Origin: Mucor racemosus
Taxonomy: Eukaryota; Mucoromycota; Mucoromycetes; Mucorales; Mucoraceae
NCBI GenBank assembly: GCA_027405735.1
Contig: JAPEHQ010000003.1
Span: 62,001-126,000 of the forward strand
Length of the DNA: 64,000 bases
Reading direction: 5' to 3'
Part shown: positions 1-11,887 of the stretch, in pieces
Layout: every line of letters starts with the position of its first letter
Position numbering within the stretch: the stretch's first letter is position 1
Notes under the pieces: model-generated
Told to the model about the DNA's origin: nothing
Database searches by the model: none
Seen by the model: the letters and a program-made list of their open reading frames with translations, nothing else
Program-made: the position numbers and the translations under genes

Positions 1-1367
1 AATAGCAAGTTTCTTTTCTGACATGGCCTCCAATCGAGATTTCTCTTCGGCAGATGCTAATTTTGATTCAAGTTGCTTTGATTGAGATTTGTAATTGTTA
101 AATTGAGATTCCAATTGGTCAAGAAGATCATTTGCAGAAGAATGAGGACTAACAATTGCATGAACATCATATTTTAAAAGTATCTTTTTCAAAGTTTGAG
201 TAATTGTGTCCAATTGAGAGTGCAAGCCATGTAATTGTTCTTTGGGACTAGTTGGCTTTAAAGGAGAGGAGCTTTTAGGAGATGTCAACTGATATGAATT
301 CTCCAATTTTTGTAGACCAACACACAGAACACCAGCTGTGTGCTTTAAAATTTGGTATTGGGTCTCTACTTCCTCGGATTGTAATTCATTTAATCTTTGT
401 GTTAATATCTTTACTTTTTTATCTGCCTCTACTGCTTCATCAAGAAGCAACATGACAGATTCTCGGTTCTTGTTGGATGATAGGTTTGAAAGTGAATGTG
501 ATGTTTCCTGGATCTTTTTATCCAACTCTAATCTGGCAATGGAGTTTTGTACACGATTTTTCAACCTTGCATGGTGCTATAAATTGTGTGATTAATTTCA
601 TATTAAATATCTGTGAGAATACGCTAATTTACCTGCTTTAATGTCTCATACTCCTCAAATGATAATACTTTATATTCACGTGCATCAATAACAGCATGGG
701 ATATAAGCAATTGCATCAACATATCTTCAGAGTTAATATCTACTTTAACTTCTTTTTGTGGTTGTTGTTGTGGTGTATTTGATTTTAATTTCCATATATT
801 TTCAAGTTCCTGACTAAGATCATCTTCTACTGTTGCAACTGAAGAAGAAGATGAAGATGATATTGATGAGTAAATAGTGGGTTGTTCATCTAAACTCGAG
901 TTTGATTTGTTATTTATATCTATGTGTAATTGTTACCATTAGAAATATATATGACACACAAAATTTCAATAATTAATGGTATTACCACGTGATCTTGTTG
1001 TTGCGGAAGCAGCAGCAACGGCAGCAGCTTGTTGAGAATCTCTTATACGAAACGGCGATCTTGCTGGTAGTGTTGGTGATAATACTGGAGGTGGAGATGA
1101 AGAATGGCTATAACCAGATTGATTACTATTTCTTTGTTGTTGCTGTTGTTGATTATGGTCATCAAAATTTCTCATCATGAGAGGTGATTGATGATTGCTG
1201 TTGCCATTGCTATTTGATGATGGTGTTCTTTTTAAATTGCTCTCGTTATTATTATTATTATTATTGTTATTATTATTATCTTTTTTGGGGAAATTGAAAA
1301 AATTGGTACGAGTAAATTTTAGACCCATAGGTCTATCATCATCATCACTTGACTGCCTTGGCATCAT
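1..1367 (-). CDS. Uds1-domain coiled-coil protein (3' end beyond window)
   Basis: The gene runs leftwards and is cut by the window edge. Exons are 986-1367, 633-919 and 576 to 1, with introns of 66 and 56 nt; phases agree. The N-terminus is low complexity, with an eleven-residue Asn run, Gln runs and Ser/Pro-rich stretches. From about residue 190 come 'LLISHAVIDAREYKVLSFEE' and 'YETLKQ', then 'HHARLKNRVQNSIARLELD', 'QETSHSLSNL' and 'LKHTAGVL'. This matches the Uds1 family (up-regulated during septation), a coiled-coil region found in fungal septation and polarity proteins. The visible C-terminal part is heptad-rich and probably coiled coil. The family role in septation is known only loosely; the function of this member is inferred. 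The start is the first ATG in frame after an A-rich leader. Confidence 0.8.
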
Positions 1368-2079
1368 CGGTAACTACAATTCGTTTGTTAATATTAGTTG
1401 AATATATCTAATGGTGTCAGTATATACCATATTGACTTGTGTAAATGTTAATAATAAAGAGAGAGAGAGAAAAAAAAAAAAAAAAAGGGACCTGGAAAGA
1501 CAAATGTTAATTGGGTACTTTGAGCTGTATAAGGTACCACAAACCAAGACTCTTTTTTTATTTTAGCTTTAATTGTTATATTAATAAAATGACGCTAAAT
1601 CTGAAGCTTGATTTAAGCTTGAAATTATGCATTTTTCATTCAGTTTACGCATAACCGTATATTAATTTTTTACTCTGCAAGTTTGAATGTGTTTTTAATA
1701 TTTGGTATTTAGGAAATACATATACATGGCTCAAAGGTAATTCGGTATTTTTAATTTCGGTTGACTGGAACACCACTTCCTTGAGGTTATGTATTATACA
1801 CTTGCTCGATAATGGAGGAAAGCCTCCAGATCAGTTTCAATTTTGAGAAATATACGTCTGCATCCTGTTTGAGGTAATTTTAAACAATGCAATATGTGCA
1901 AAAGATCGTTATAAGCTATAAATCATCTATATATAAATACACAACAGAATTATGCCCTAAAACGAGAACTTTTAAAAAGCAATGCGCACCACTGCAAAAT
2001 ATATATGAAGTATTTCAAATCTCGGGATACAACGGGAATAGGTAATATTTACAGCTTTTTCACCAAAAATAGGCCAGGC
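1368..2079. other. Intergenic, 5' flank of the Uds1 gene
   Basis: No gene is seen. The stretch next to the Uds1 start contains a GA run followed by an A tract (about 1458-1487), which probably lies in the promoter or leader. The rest is AT-rich and unassigned. Confidence 0.4.
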
Positions 2080-2960
2080 TTTTCATCCTTGCTCAACTTT
2101 TTTTTTCCCTAAATAACATCAAGAAAAAATTATATGCCAATGTACCTGAGATGACCAACTTTAATCCAAAAATGAGTATCCAGAAATATCCTACTTTTTG
2201 CAGGTGGTATTAATTTTTCAGTGCTAATGTTTCAGATTTTTACGCGTATTTCACTGCTAAAAAATGAAAACTTTGAGTCTCCATATCTTAGCAAAAAATT
2301 AAGCTATTCTAACAATTTTTAATAATAAAATTTACTAGTTTTGAGGTACTCTATAACATATTTAAGTATGAAAATATTCTGAGCGTCTTTATTTTTTTCA
2401 TTTTTTTTTGGCATTTCTGTAGGAGATTTCAAGATATTGGTTAAATTGAACAACACTCTTTTTACATTCATGTCATTGAGCTCGTTAAGCTCTCTCAGAC
2501 CCAATTTAGATTTTTTGAAAATATTAATTTTTCGTGGAGATATCCGCAAAAATGTGTACAAAAAGATACCTTCATTTCTAGCTTCCATTTTCCCCTTGTA
2601 TACCTTCATCTCAAATTCTGAATTTGAAAAAAAAAATTGACAAAAATCGTGTTTTCTCTACGAACAATGCAGCTAGAAGGTTCAGCAATAGCTCTATCGA
2701 TAGATAATGTTGTTTTGCATCCTTTCCATTATTTATATTTAAGATGTGCTTATAAAAAGTGATATGTATCTTTAAAAAAACCTCCAAAATTTCAATCGCA
2801 TTTTACATAAAATTTGATGTGAAATGTTTGCCTGGACTTTATTTCAATAGATGCAGGATTTAAAACTATACAAAAATTATTTAATACATTAGTTCAACTT
2901 ACTTTGTAGTTTATGAGCTATTGAACATTTTTATTTTTCTAACCATTTTTTGGCTCCGTA
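2080..2960 (+). repeat. Repeat B, copy 1
   Basis: This matches, with substitutions, the segments at 20,195-21,290 and 29,179-30,545 (reverse) and at 40,260-41,638 and 56,200-57,424 (same strand). Shared landmarks are 'CTCGTTAAGCTCTCTC', 'CATCCTTGCTC' and 'TTTTGCAGGTGGTATTAATT'. The reverse strand carries a roughly 70-codon frame containing 'ISPRKINIFKK' and 'LRELNELND' that recurs in other copies. No terminal repeats or transposase were recognised, so the class is unknown. Confidence 0.75.
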
Positions 2961-3440
2961 TATGCAATGATCTATAATTTTGGACTAACAACAAAGATGG
3001 ATAATATGCTTATAGATATTATTCTTGCTATTATAAATTGGTGATCACTGGATTGATGAAGGTTGGTGTTCTTATTTGTAAATTAGATATTTATTAGTGA
3101 ATAAATAAAAGTAAAGGGAGTGTAATAACAAGACAGATAAATTTACATATGGCATTACCGATATCTATTTCCATAGTCTCCGTCCTGGGTGTACCCATAT
3201 CATCATTGTATTACCCGAGATTGCCATCTATTACATATATCCCCACATTGCATATTGAATAAACTCCACCTTTTACTCTTGTTTAATTCTTATTGTTATT
3301 GATAAAACAACAATAATATAGCTTGATAAAGAATAAATTAAGCATATTTTTCATCAAAATAAATTGTATAATATTGAAAAGAAATATTTTATAATTGTGT
3401 TTATTTATAACTTACTTTTAGTAAATAGTTTGTATTTTTA
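2961..3440. other. Intergenic
   Basis: AT-rich sequence between repeat B and the broken transposase gene. I see no gene or clear signal. Confidence 0.35.
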
Positions 3441-3455
3441 TGCGTTTAAACAAAA

Positions 3456-5646
3456 CTACAACAAAGAAGGAGAAGGCGAATAAAACTGGCATTTCTTTAG
3501 AATTTGTTTACCAGGGCAACTGTACACGTTATCAAAATTAAACTTTTCACATCTGAAGCACTTTTTTCCTAGATTTTCTAGTTTTCTTTTTTTACGACCA
3601 GTGGCACATTGTTCTGGATTAAAAATGTAGTGTGGCCTAATAGGTTCAGGAGGTACCAGCAAGCCATGAGTTTTCTTATTAGTAATTAAATTAGTTGGAG
3701 TTCTGGCTGCATTTGATGATTGTCGAGGTGATATATTAGCTAGGCGAGAAAGCGACACAGGAGGATTTACTACAACAACTAGACAATCAGCAGGGTCCAT
3801 AGTTACGAGAGCTACACTAATTTCTGGCACATTTTTTGACGTCTTGGTGCCGTTACAATAAGTATTATTATTCTGAGGTTTGCTGTAGAATAATTCAAGT
3901 AACTGTGGAAGCTTGCAATAGTCTGTAGAAAATTTATCTTCTCCCAATGCTTCATTAACTGTATTACATCTTAGACACCATTCTTTTGCCATCTCAACAA
4001 AATGAGATTTTGCTCTGCTATATAATTCTAGTTCATTATTATAAACTTCTTCCCAAAACTTATCTTACTCTTTTTTGGTATGAATGGAGGTAGCCAGATA
4101 CTTTGTGCCTTGTATGTCGGCTGTTATGTCAATACTCATCCTATGTCTCACATCCAAGGTCACAGTCTATAATTAGTGTTACAGTAAATCAATGTGGATC
4201 ATTGACTTACATCATATTCTTAGATAGTAAAACCCTAGTAATAGTTATAATTAATGTATATAAATACATCCAAGGGATGTATTGTTAATAAAAGTGCAAT
4301 ATTCTGGCAAGATTATTTATATAGACTCTTTTGACATTTCATCGGCCAAGTACTGCTAATAGGTTGTTGATAACTTTTTTCTACGAATACATAGATACTA
4401 TGGGCAATACACAGAGTTGCAATACGTCTTCAACCAAAGAAGTAGAAATTAACCAGCGATTGCTGCTTTTATTACTGGGAATAATTTTCAGATGTCTAAT
4501 GGTGAATTCAAGCACAGGACAGATACCGAAAAACTCGTCAACCGGGAAAGTTGTAAATGGCCGTGCTGCCAGGATCATAATATGACCATTTTACAGTTAA
4601 ACCGACCAAGTTCATTCTTCAAGTGATTAATACCTTGAACAAGCCAGGGGTTGTAGTGGCTTTTATGTATAATATTATATCTATTGAGTGAACCCACCTA
4701 TTCAAATAAATGTTATTAATTAAAGCATTATGAGAATATAATAGTACTTACATTGGTATTGCGCCTGAGACGATAATTTGCCAACAAGCAATCCATGAGC
4801 CTTGGGGATGCGTTGTACATGGAAAACTTGCGTATAATATTCGTGTGAACACCTTCTTCTAAACTGTTGGTGCCACAAATACATCTGCAGTATATACTGT
4901 ACTGGCAAAGCAAGATCGTTGACATATCAAACGTAGTAGAGAGGTACACCCACAACAGGATCCGATACATGTCCTTTTTTTGTCGCTTCCAAGGTTTTTT
5001 TTGCCTGAGCCTTGTTGCATGCATTATCAAATAAAGGTTGTCCACTCTTTGCGCTCACAGCATTTCCTAGATCCTGGAAAAGCTTTTCACCACAAGTAGT
5101 AACTCATTTGAATGTGGGATTGTCCTTCTTCTTCTTACTCGCATTGCTATCCAACCTGGGCTTTCTCTGATCACTTTACCCCACGTAGTTTTCTGGTGCT
5201 GAAGGGCTTTGCTCACTCTTTTCTTGTCATTCTAGCTTGTTACAAACAGGGCATCGCTAAAACGAGCCATAAATACTTGTTGAGCACCATGCTTCTCGGA
5301 AATTGGAAGCGAATCCATCAAATGAAAAGCATCCTTCAAAACTAAAGTTGGTAAGGTTGAATTATTATCCATTAGTGGATCCTTTTTTGTAGGAAAAAGT
5401 TTGGTTGTCTTCAAGCAACTGGATTGTATGTGCATTGTTGTGATGTTGTCCTGTGCACCAAGGCCAGAAAAAGTTCTAATAAGCCTCTTTGAAATTCTTT
5501 TTTTGCCATGTTGTTGACAAACTGGTGCCAAAGCATCATCAGATGAGAAAACCTTCAAAATTTTAACCTCAACACAACGTGTGCATTTAATAGAACTATG
5601 AATAATAGGAGTACCCAAGATCTCTGAAATTGCTAACTGTTTACCG
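3456..5646 (-). pseudogene. Broken transposon-derived gene, interrupted at its 5' end by a CACTA-like terminus
   Basis: Several frames on the minus strand form one decayed gene in collinear order. 5232-5640 has CTRC and 'VLKDAFHLMDSLP' with 'FMARFSDALF'. 4728-5045 has 'CGTNSLEEGVHTNIIRKF' and 'ASPRLMDCLLANYRLRR'. About 4381-4578 has 'FFGICPVLEFTIRHLKIIP'. 3456-3992 has 'FSTDYCKLPQLLELFY' and a C-terminal Cys cluster, 'CFRCEKFNFDNVYSCPG', possibly zinc-binding. These phrases resemble a widespread unnamed transposon-associated family in fungal genomes that I recall, but the assignment needs a search. The frame changes between pieces, and reading upstream it meets a stop exactly where the CACTACGG terminus at 5647 begins. 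The N-terminal half is missing. Confidence 0.55.
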
Positions 5647-8600
5647 CACTACGGCCGACCTGTGCTGCATAAGATGATTTCGTTGCGCCCACTGAATATG
5701 GTTAAAACGATAACAAGATGCACATGGACACAACAAAAGAAAATGCACACAAACACAACGCTAAGCCTGTATGTGCAGAATTATAGATTCTGTCCATGTG
5801 CATGACATTAACCCCATGTGTGCATAATAGTAGAATTGCCCATAAGCATATCATTATCCCTATTTGTGCATAATAAGGAATCTGACCATGAGCATAATGA
5901 GCTGATCGTATGGGCACAAACTGGTTTGTACATGAGCATCGTGCCGTTCTCAAAATTCCATTGCATTGTTTTTACTGGAATGGGGTATTAAATTACATTT
6001 GTTGTTTTTATTAATATAGATTTATTGTAGACAATACAATTCAATACATTGTTGTTGATGTAGAGCAATACATGCAACAGCCAATATACTGTATTTAGTA
6101 TTATCATCATTTGTAAATATGTTTATTGCTATAATAATGATTACAGCAACAATGGTTTCTGCTCGAGCATACACTTAAATAACACTTACTGCTTGAATTT
6201 ATATGGAAACCAAATCTAAGATTATAGATGTTACTTTATCACACATAAAATTTAAACAAATTAACCTTCTTTAAACTTACTATTTTAGTTTACTATTGTC
6301 AGTTGTAAAGAGATTTGTTTTAAAGTATACAGTAGCTACGATTAAAACTATTATGGTTATTAAGCAAAACATTAGATTGCTTTTTTTTATTTCTATATCA
6401 TTTGAGATTTCACCATTTTTCTGGAACATTTCGTGAGATTGTAGTCAGTTCTAGCTTTTCGTTGAGTAGATATAAATATCATTCCCTTCGATTTGATCTG
6501 GTAATCAAGAAATACGTCCAATAATACAGTAGTAAATAATGATATTTGATCTTAAAATGCGATTAAATGAAAATATCAGTCTCTAGTATGGACTGCTATC
6601 TATATTAAAAACACTATTCCTTTACGTTAGCATGCATATTGAGATAAAAGAAAAGAATATCAACTGGATAGTCTGATATGCCTTATCCAACGGTAAATAT
6701 ATCCTTGGAATATGAAAACAAAAAGATAGAAACAACACACGTAGAATAGGATTTTCAAGGCTTTACATTATTTAGCGCAATTAAACCCCTGCTAAATTGA
6801 AAATTGCTCATTTCAGCCAATGTAGAAGTAGCATTAAAGCGCATGAACTATAATCTAAATAAAATAGGCAATATCTGTTATCATAGAAACATGCATTTTT
6901 TTTACCAGAAAAACCGTCTGTCATATCATAGATTCGTTGAAAAATTGCAAAAATGATCCCGCAGATCAACGTCGTAATTGAGCATACTGTAGCAAGGTTG
7001 AACGGCTAAGTCTCTTATACTATGGTATATATCAAAGTTTTAAATAAAAAAGCGGTTTTTTCAACTTTTCTTATATTTGCCCACGTACGGTCTGAAAATT
7101 CAGACTTTGTAGCGGACATTTTTTGGGGCTCATTTTACCCTTACCAACACTCATGATTTTGGTCAAAAAACAGAAAAACCAAATTTTGATACCAAAATCA
7201 ACGTTTAAATATACTATATTATGAGAGAAAATTGTAGCTATGGATAATAGACACTTTATAAAAGCTTAATATTAAATATTAAGTAATGAAACTTTGTACT
7301 TTTGGCCCAAAAACGGTTTTTTGATTAAAGGATTTTCATGTAATATTTTGCAATAAAAATACTGTATATTTTTTATTGGACAAATAGAGCGCTAAATGTT
7401 GTATATGTGTAGATTTTTTGTTTTTATGATTGGTAGTATAATCAACTTTAGATTTGCTAAATCAGAAAAAAAAAATTAAAAAATGTCAAAATTGATGATT
7501 TGGACAAGAATAATTTTTGAAATTAATATTCCGCTTATAGGCCTTGTAAGCCTTAAAAATAAGAGATTTTATAATACTTGGGAGCTTTTTCAAAAATTTA
7601 CGATGCTGTAATACCCACTTGATTCAAGCTTATTGCTATAAATCTTTACACATGTTGTTTTATGGTAGTTTATTTGATGATAATATATTCTTACTTTATA
7701 ATTATTGCGCTAAAGATGGTTTACATTAAGGTTTAGTAGTCTTACCTCTCCAATGTTATAAACATAAACATGGCCATCATCACTGGAGCCTATTGAATGA
7801 TGATTTGTGGCACTACCAAAAAAAAGAATGAATGCTTCAAGAGTTTTCTGCATATCGAATCATGCAATTTATTAGCAATGATTGTACTAACTGTGCTTTT
7901 GGAACCTGTTGTATATTTTCAGGATTGACAAATAATACTTAAAAAAGAATACAGTTATAAAAGAACGAGTAATTAATCAGTTCTTCAACTGTCTAGTAAA
8001 AACAAGATATCGTTTATTTAGATATAAAAGTATGGCCTTTTATATTGATTTGACATTGAGATCCTGAGATGTAATTTAAGGCACTAGTAAACCACTAGAT
8101 CTGTTTGATAGTAATCTATGGATTGAAATGGATCAATCATAATTTGACCGTTTTTGCAGAGTTTATGAGTTGTCTTGTTTCAATGATGCGCTAAATATGC
8201 TTGGATGTTGATTTGATAACTACTTGATTGGTCAACTACTGGGATGAAATAATGTGGTGTCCTAATTGAGGTCCAAGCGTTCTTGGTTATTACTGGATTA
8301 AACTTGATACGCTAGGAGTTTCTTATATCCGATATCAAGACTTGCACTTCAATACATGTCGTAGTCAATAGATTGCAAGATATATTGATACTGTAGAAGG
8401 TGATAATGTATGATACTAGTAGGTGGAATACAACAGAACCTATTGATGTTAATCAGAATAATTAGTAGTGCTTTCATTCAAAAGTAAGCTTTGCTTTATA
8501 CATTTACATTCACCCATTCAATAAATGATAGTGCATTTATTATCCGTCATCATATCAATAATCAACCTACTTCATCTTGATTCGATACATTTGAGATTAG

Positions 8601-9180
8601 ACGACCTCTTTTAATAATTTTGTATACAATGAGCTAATAATGGACCGTTATTATAGATACGCTAATCAAGGATGGTGAGTTAACTCTAATGGACAAACGA
8701 GTCGATTAGCAGTATATTGTATAAACGAAATGCTAAAATCAAATATAGCAATTGAATGAGCAAGAGATGATAAACCATGTAAATTAGCATAATTGAATTA
8801 TTCCAAGCGTTTTGAACTGAATATGTCTTTACTTTTGACCTATAAAAATTGATTTAATGGTAAAACCGATTAACAGGTAATCATTATGGTGTACCTTTGA
8901 TAGTTGGTAGCGGTATACAAGACAACATCTCGTTTTCCTCCTTGTTTGTTAGTCATTAAACAGAAACAAATATTTTTTAAAAACTAAATAGGTTAAAATG
9001 AGTTTATTTAGGTATTCATTCAAATCCAGTCAATATTATACATAATACGTTTATAATCACCAATTTTTCTCCAGGTAGATATCGACTTTAGACAAAAAAA
9101 GCACTGCTTATAACGAAGATAATGGAACAAAATGACTAAGCCTTAGATGCTTTTTTTTGTTCGACAAAAATATTATAACG
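5647..9180 (-). mobile_element. Element A, copy 1 (CACTA-like, one terminus present)
   Basis: It begins CACTACGGCCGACCTGTGC at 5647. A subterminal zone to about 5990 is full of short repeats such as TGTGCATAAT, GAGCATAAT and TTGCCCATAAGC. It then follows the layout of copies 3 and 4: 6.0-6.7 kb, the conserved core at 7.02-7.56 kb, a short piece of the captured dynein exon at 7746-7796 (minus; 'SDDGHVYVYNIGE' before a GTAAG donor), and 7.8-9.18 kb matching 27.5-28.6 kb of copy 3. The opposite terminus is missing, replaced near 9181 by copy 2 in inverted orientation. Confidence 0.65.
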
Positions 9181-10860
9181 CGACCTAGTTAAATGGAACC
9201 AGTCAATTTAATTCATGGACTTTGAATGAAAATAACGAAGAACCATTTGCAAGTACTTAAGTGGATTTTGGTAAAGTATTGTTGAATAAATTGGCTTGGG
9301 ACAAAGAGAATAAAAAGGCAGAAATAAATTCCAGTGGCGCCCATGTTTATGTTTATAACATTGGAGAGGTAAGACTACTAAACCTTAATGTAAACCATCT
9401 TTAGCGCAATAATTATAAAGTAAGAATATATTATCATCAAATAAACTACCATAAAACAACATGTGTAAAGATTTATAGCAATAAGCTTGAATCAAGTGGG
9501 TATTACAGCATCGTAAATTTTTGAAAAAGCTCCCAAGTATTATAAAATCTCTTATTTTTAAGGCTTACAAGGCCTATAAGCGGAATATTAATTTCAAAAA
9601 TTATTCTTGTCCAAATCATCAATTTTGACATTTTTTAATTTTTTTTTTCTGATTTAGCAAATCTAAAGTTGATTATACTACCAATCATAAAAACAAAAAA
9701 TCTACACATATACAACATTTAGCGCTCTATTTGTCCAATAAAAAATATACAGTATTTTTATTGCAAAATATTACATGAAAATCCTTTAATCAAAAAACCG
9801 TTTTTGGGCCAAAAGTACAAAGTTTCATTACTTAATATTTAATATTAAGCTTTTATAAAGTGTCTATTATCCATAGCTACAATTTTCTCTCATAATATAG
9901 TATATTTAAACGTTGATTTTGGTATCAAAATTTGGTTTTTCTGTTTTTTGACCAAAATCATGAGTGTTGGTAAGGGTAAAATGAGCCCCAAAAAATGTCC
10001 GCTACAAAGTCTGAATTTTCAGACCGTACGTGGGCAAATATAAGAAAAGTTGAAAAAACCGCTTTTTTATTTAAAACTTTGATATATACCATAGTATAAG
10101 AGACTTAGCCGTTCAACCTTGCTACAGTATGCTCAATTACGACGTTGATCTGCGGGATCATTTTTGCAATTTTTCAACGAATCTATGATATGACAGACGG
10201 TTTTTCTGGTAAAAAAAATGCATGTTTCTATGATAACAGATATTGCCTATTTTATTTAGATTATAGTTCATGCGCTTTAATGCTACTTCTACATTGGCTG
10301 AAATGAGCAATTTAGCAGGGTTTTAATTGCGCTAAATACTGTAAAGCCTTGAAAATCCTTTTCTAGGTGTGCTATTTCTCTCATTTTGTTTTCACATTCC
10401 AAGAATATATTTGCCGTTTGATAAGGCATATCAGACTATCAAGCTGGTACTCTTTTGTTTTATCTGAATACGCATTCAAACATAAGGGGCTAAAGTTTTT
10501 AATACAGGTAGCAGTCTATATTCGAAACTAGTATTTTAATTTAAATGCATTCTAAGATCAAATAGCATTATTTACTACTGCATCGTTGGACGTATTTCTT
10601 GATTACCAGATCAAATTGAAGGCAATGATATTTATATCTACTCAACAAAAAGGTAAAACTAGTTACAAACCCACAAAATGTTCCAGAAAAGTGATTAAAT
10701 TTCAAATGATATAGAAACAAAAAAAAAACAAAGAATAATCTAATGTTTTGCCTAATAACCATAGTTTTGATCGTAGCTACTGTATACTTGAAAACAAATC
10801 TTTTTACAGCTGACAATCGTAAACTAAAATAGTAAGCTTAAAGAAGGTTAATTTGTTTAA
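9181..10860 (+). mobile_element. Element A, copy 2 (partial, inverted relative to copy 1)
   Basis: It starts within the captured dynein exon. About 9193-9370 translates with stops to a degraded 'KLAWDKENKK' and 'VYVYNIGE' followed by GTAAG. It continues through the conserved core (9.56-10.09 kb) to about 10,860. From 9344 to about 10,345 it is almost the exact reverse complement of 6770-7770. Both termini are absent. Confidence 0.65.
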
Positions 10861-11050
10861 ATTTTAGGTGTGATAAAGTAACATATATAATCTTAGATTT
10901 GGCTTGCATATAAATTTAAGAAGTGAGTGAAAAAAGTTGAGCAGGAATGAAAAGTGGGACCCAGTTTTCAAGAAAAAAGCAATGAATTTTACGTGTTTTT
11001 GAGTCTTTCCTGAGATATAAAATAGGAATAAATAACATGATGCACTGCGC
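10861..11050 (-). repeat. Repeat B fragment, copy 2
   Basis: A short piece around 10,930-11,030 ('GAATGAAAAGTGGGACC', 'TTTTACGTGTTTTTGAG') matches one end of repeat B in reverse orientation, directly joined to element A copy 2. The rest of B is absent. Confidence 0.5.
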
Positions 11051-11887
11051 ATTGTTCAAATAGTTTGGATTATGAGTTTAATTGATTTACGAGGTAGTTA
11101 TAACGAGCCTCGTTGGATGGATTGTAACCCAAATAGTAAATTCCTAGATATTTTCATTTGTTTAAAAGGTAAATGGAAAGACAAATATCAAACTTGGGGC
11201 ATTTATATTGACTGAAGTCGCCCCGACTATGATAAGTGAGCCGAAAAAGCAGCAAAACGGCTTCTGCGTATGCATTCATACTAGTGAAAAAATAATTAAA
11301 GCGCTATGGAAGTGCCTAGGCGTTTGTGAGCCTACGATTGTTATTGTGTCATTATTATTACTTGAATACGGTGTGCTCCATTAAATTGCAATGAGGTGAA
11401 TCGTCATAACCTGATCTCATAGAAATATTTTTATCGTTTTGTCATATTTTACATTTTGAACCGTCCATTCCTTCATTTCAATTTTATTTTTAGAGAGGTT
11501 TTGGCCAGGAAATACCAAATCAAATTTCCAATTTAACAAAAAATGAAATCCAAAAAACTTTCGGCATTTAAAATATTTTTGGCGACGGCAGTTGGGAATT
11601 CAGCGTTGGATCCATTCTAAAAGATTATTTCGGCTGTATTTATGCATGTAAAGTTGATATACAAGTACTTACAGCTTTCTAAGACCAATGAATGTGCAAG
11701 CAAGTTTATTGGTTTTAAGTTTCAGTTTAGTGAATATGTAATTTTCAAGTAAATTACAATGAATGTGAATTTTAATATAATACCGACGATTTTTTTGTAC
11801 CTGGACACTTTCCATTTTGAGTGTATTCAGGAACGAATTTTATTTAATTTAATTTAAAATTGACATTGATTATATACTATTGATTGA
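11051..11887. other. Intergenic
   Basis: AT-rich sequence downstream of the Q-rich hypothetical gene. It should hold that gene's 3' UTR. No other signal is recognised. Confidence 0.35.

Noticed and set aside
989..1401. Plus-strand frames opposite the Uds1 gene
   Set aside because: They are antisense readings of the Asn/Gln-rich exon, giving poly-Leu; the minus strand has consistent splicing and homology.
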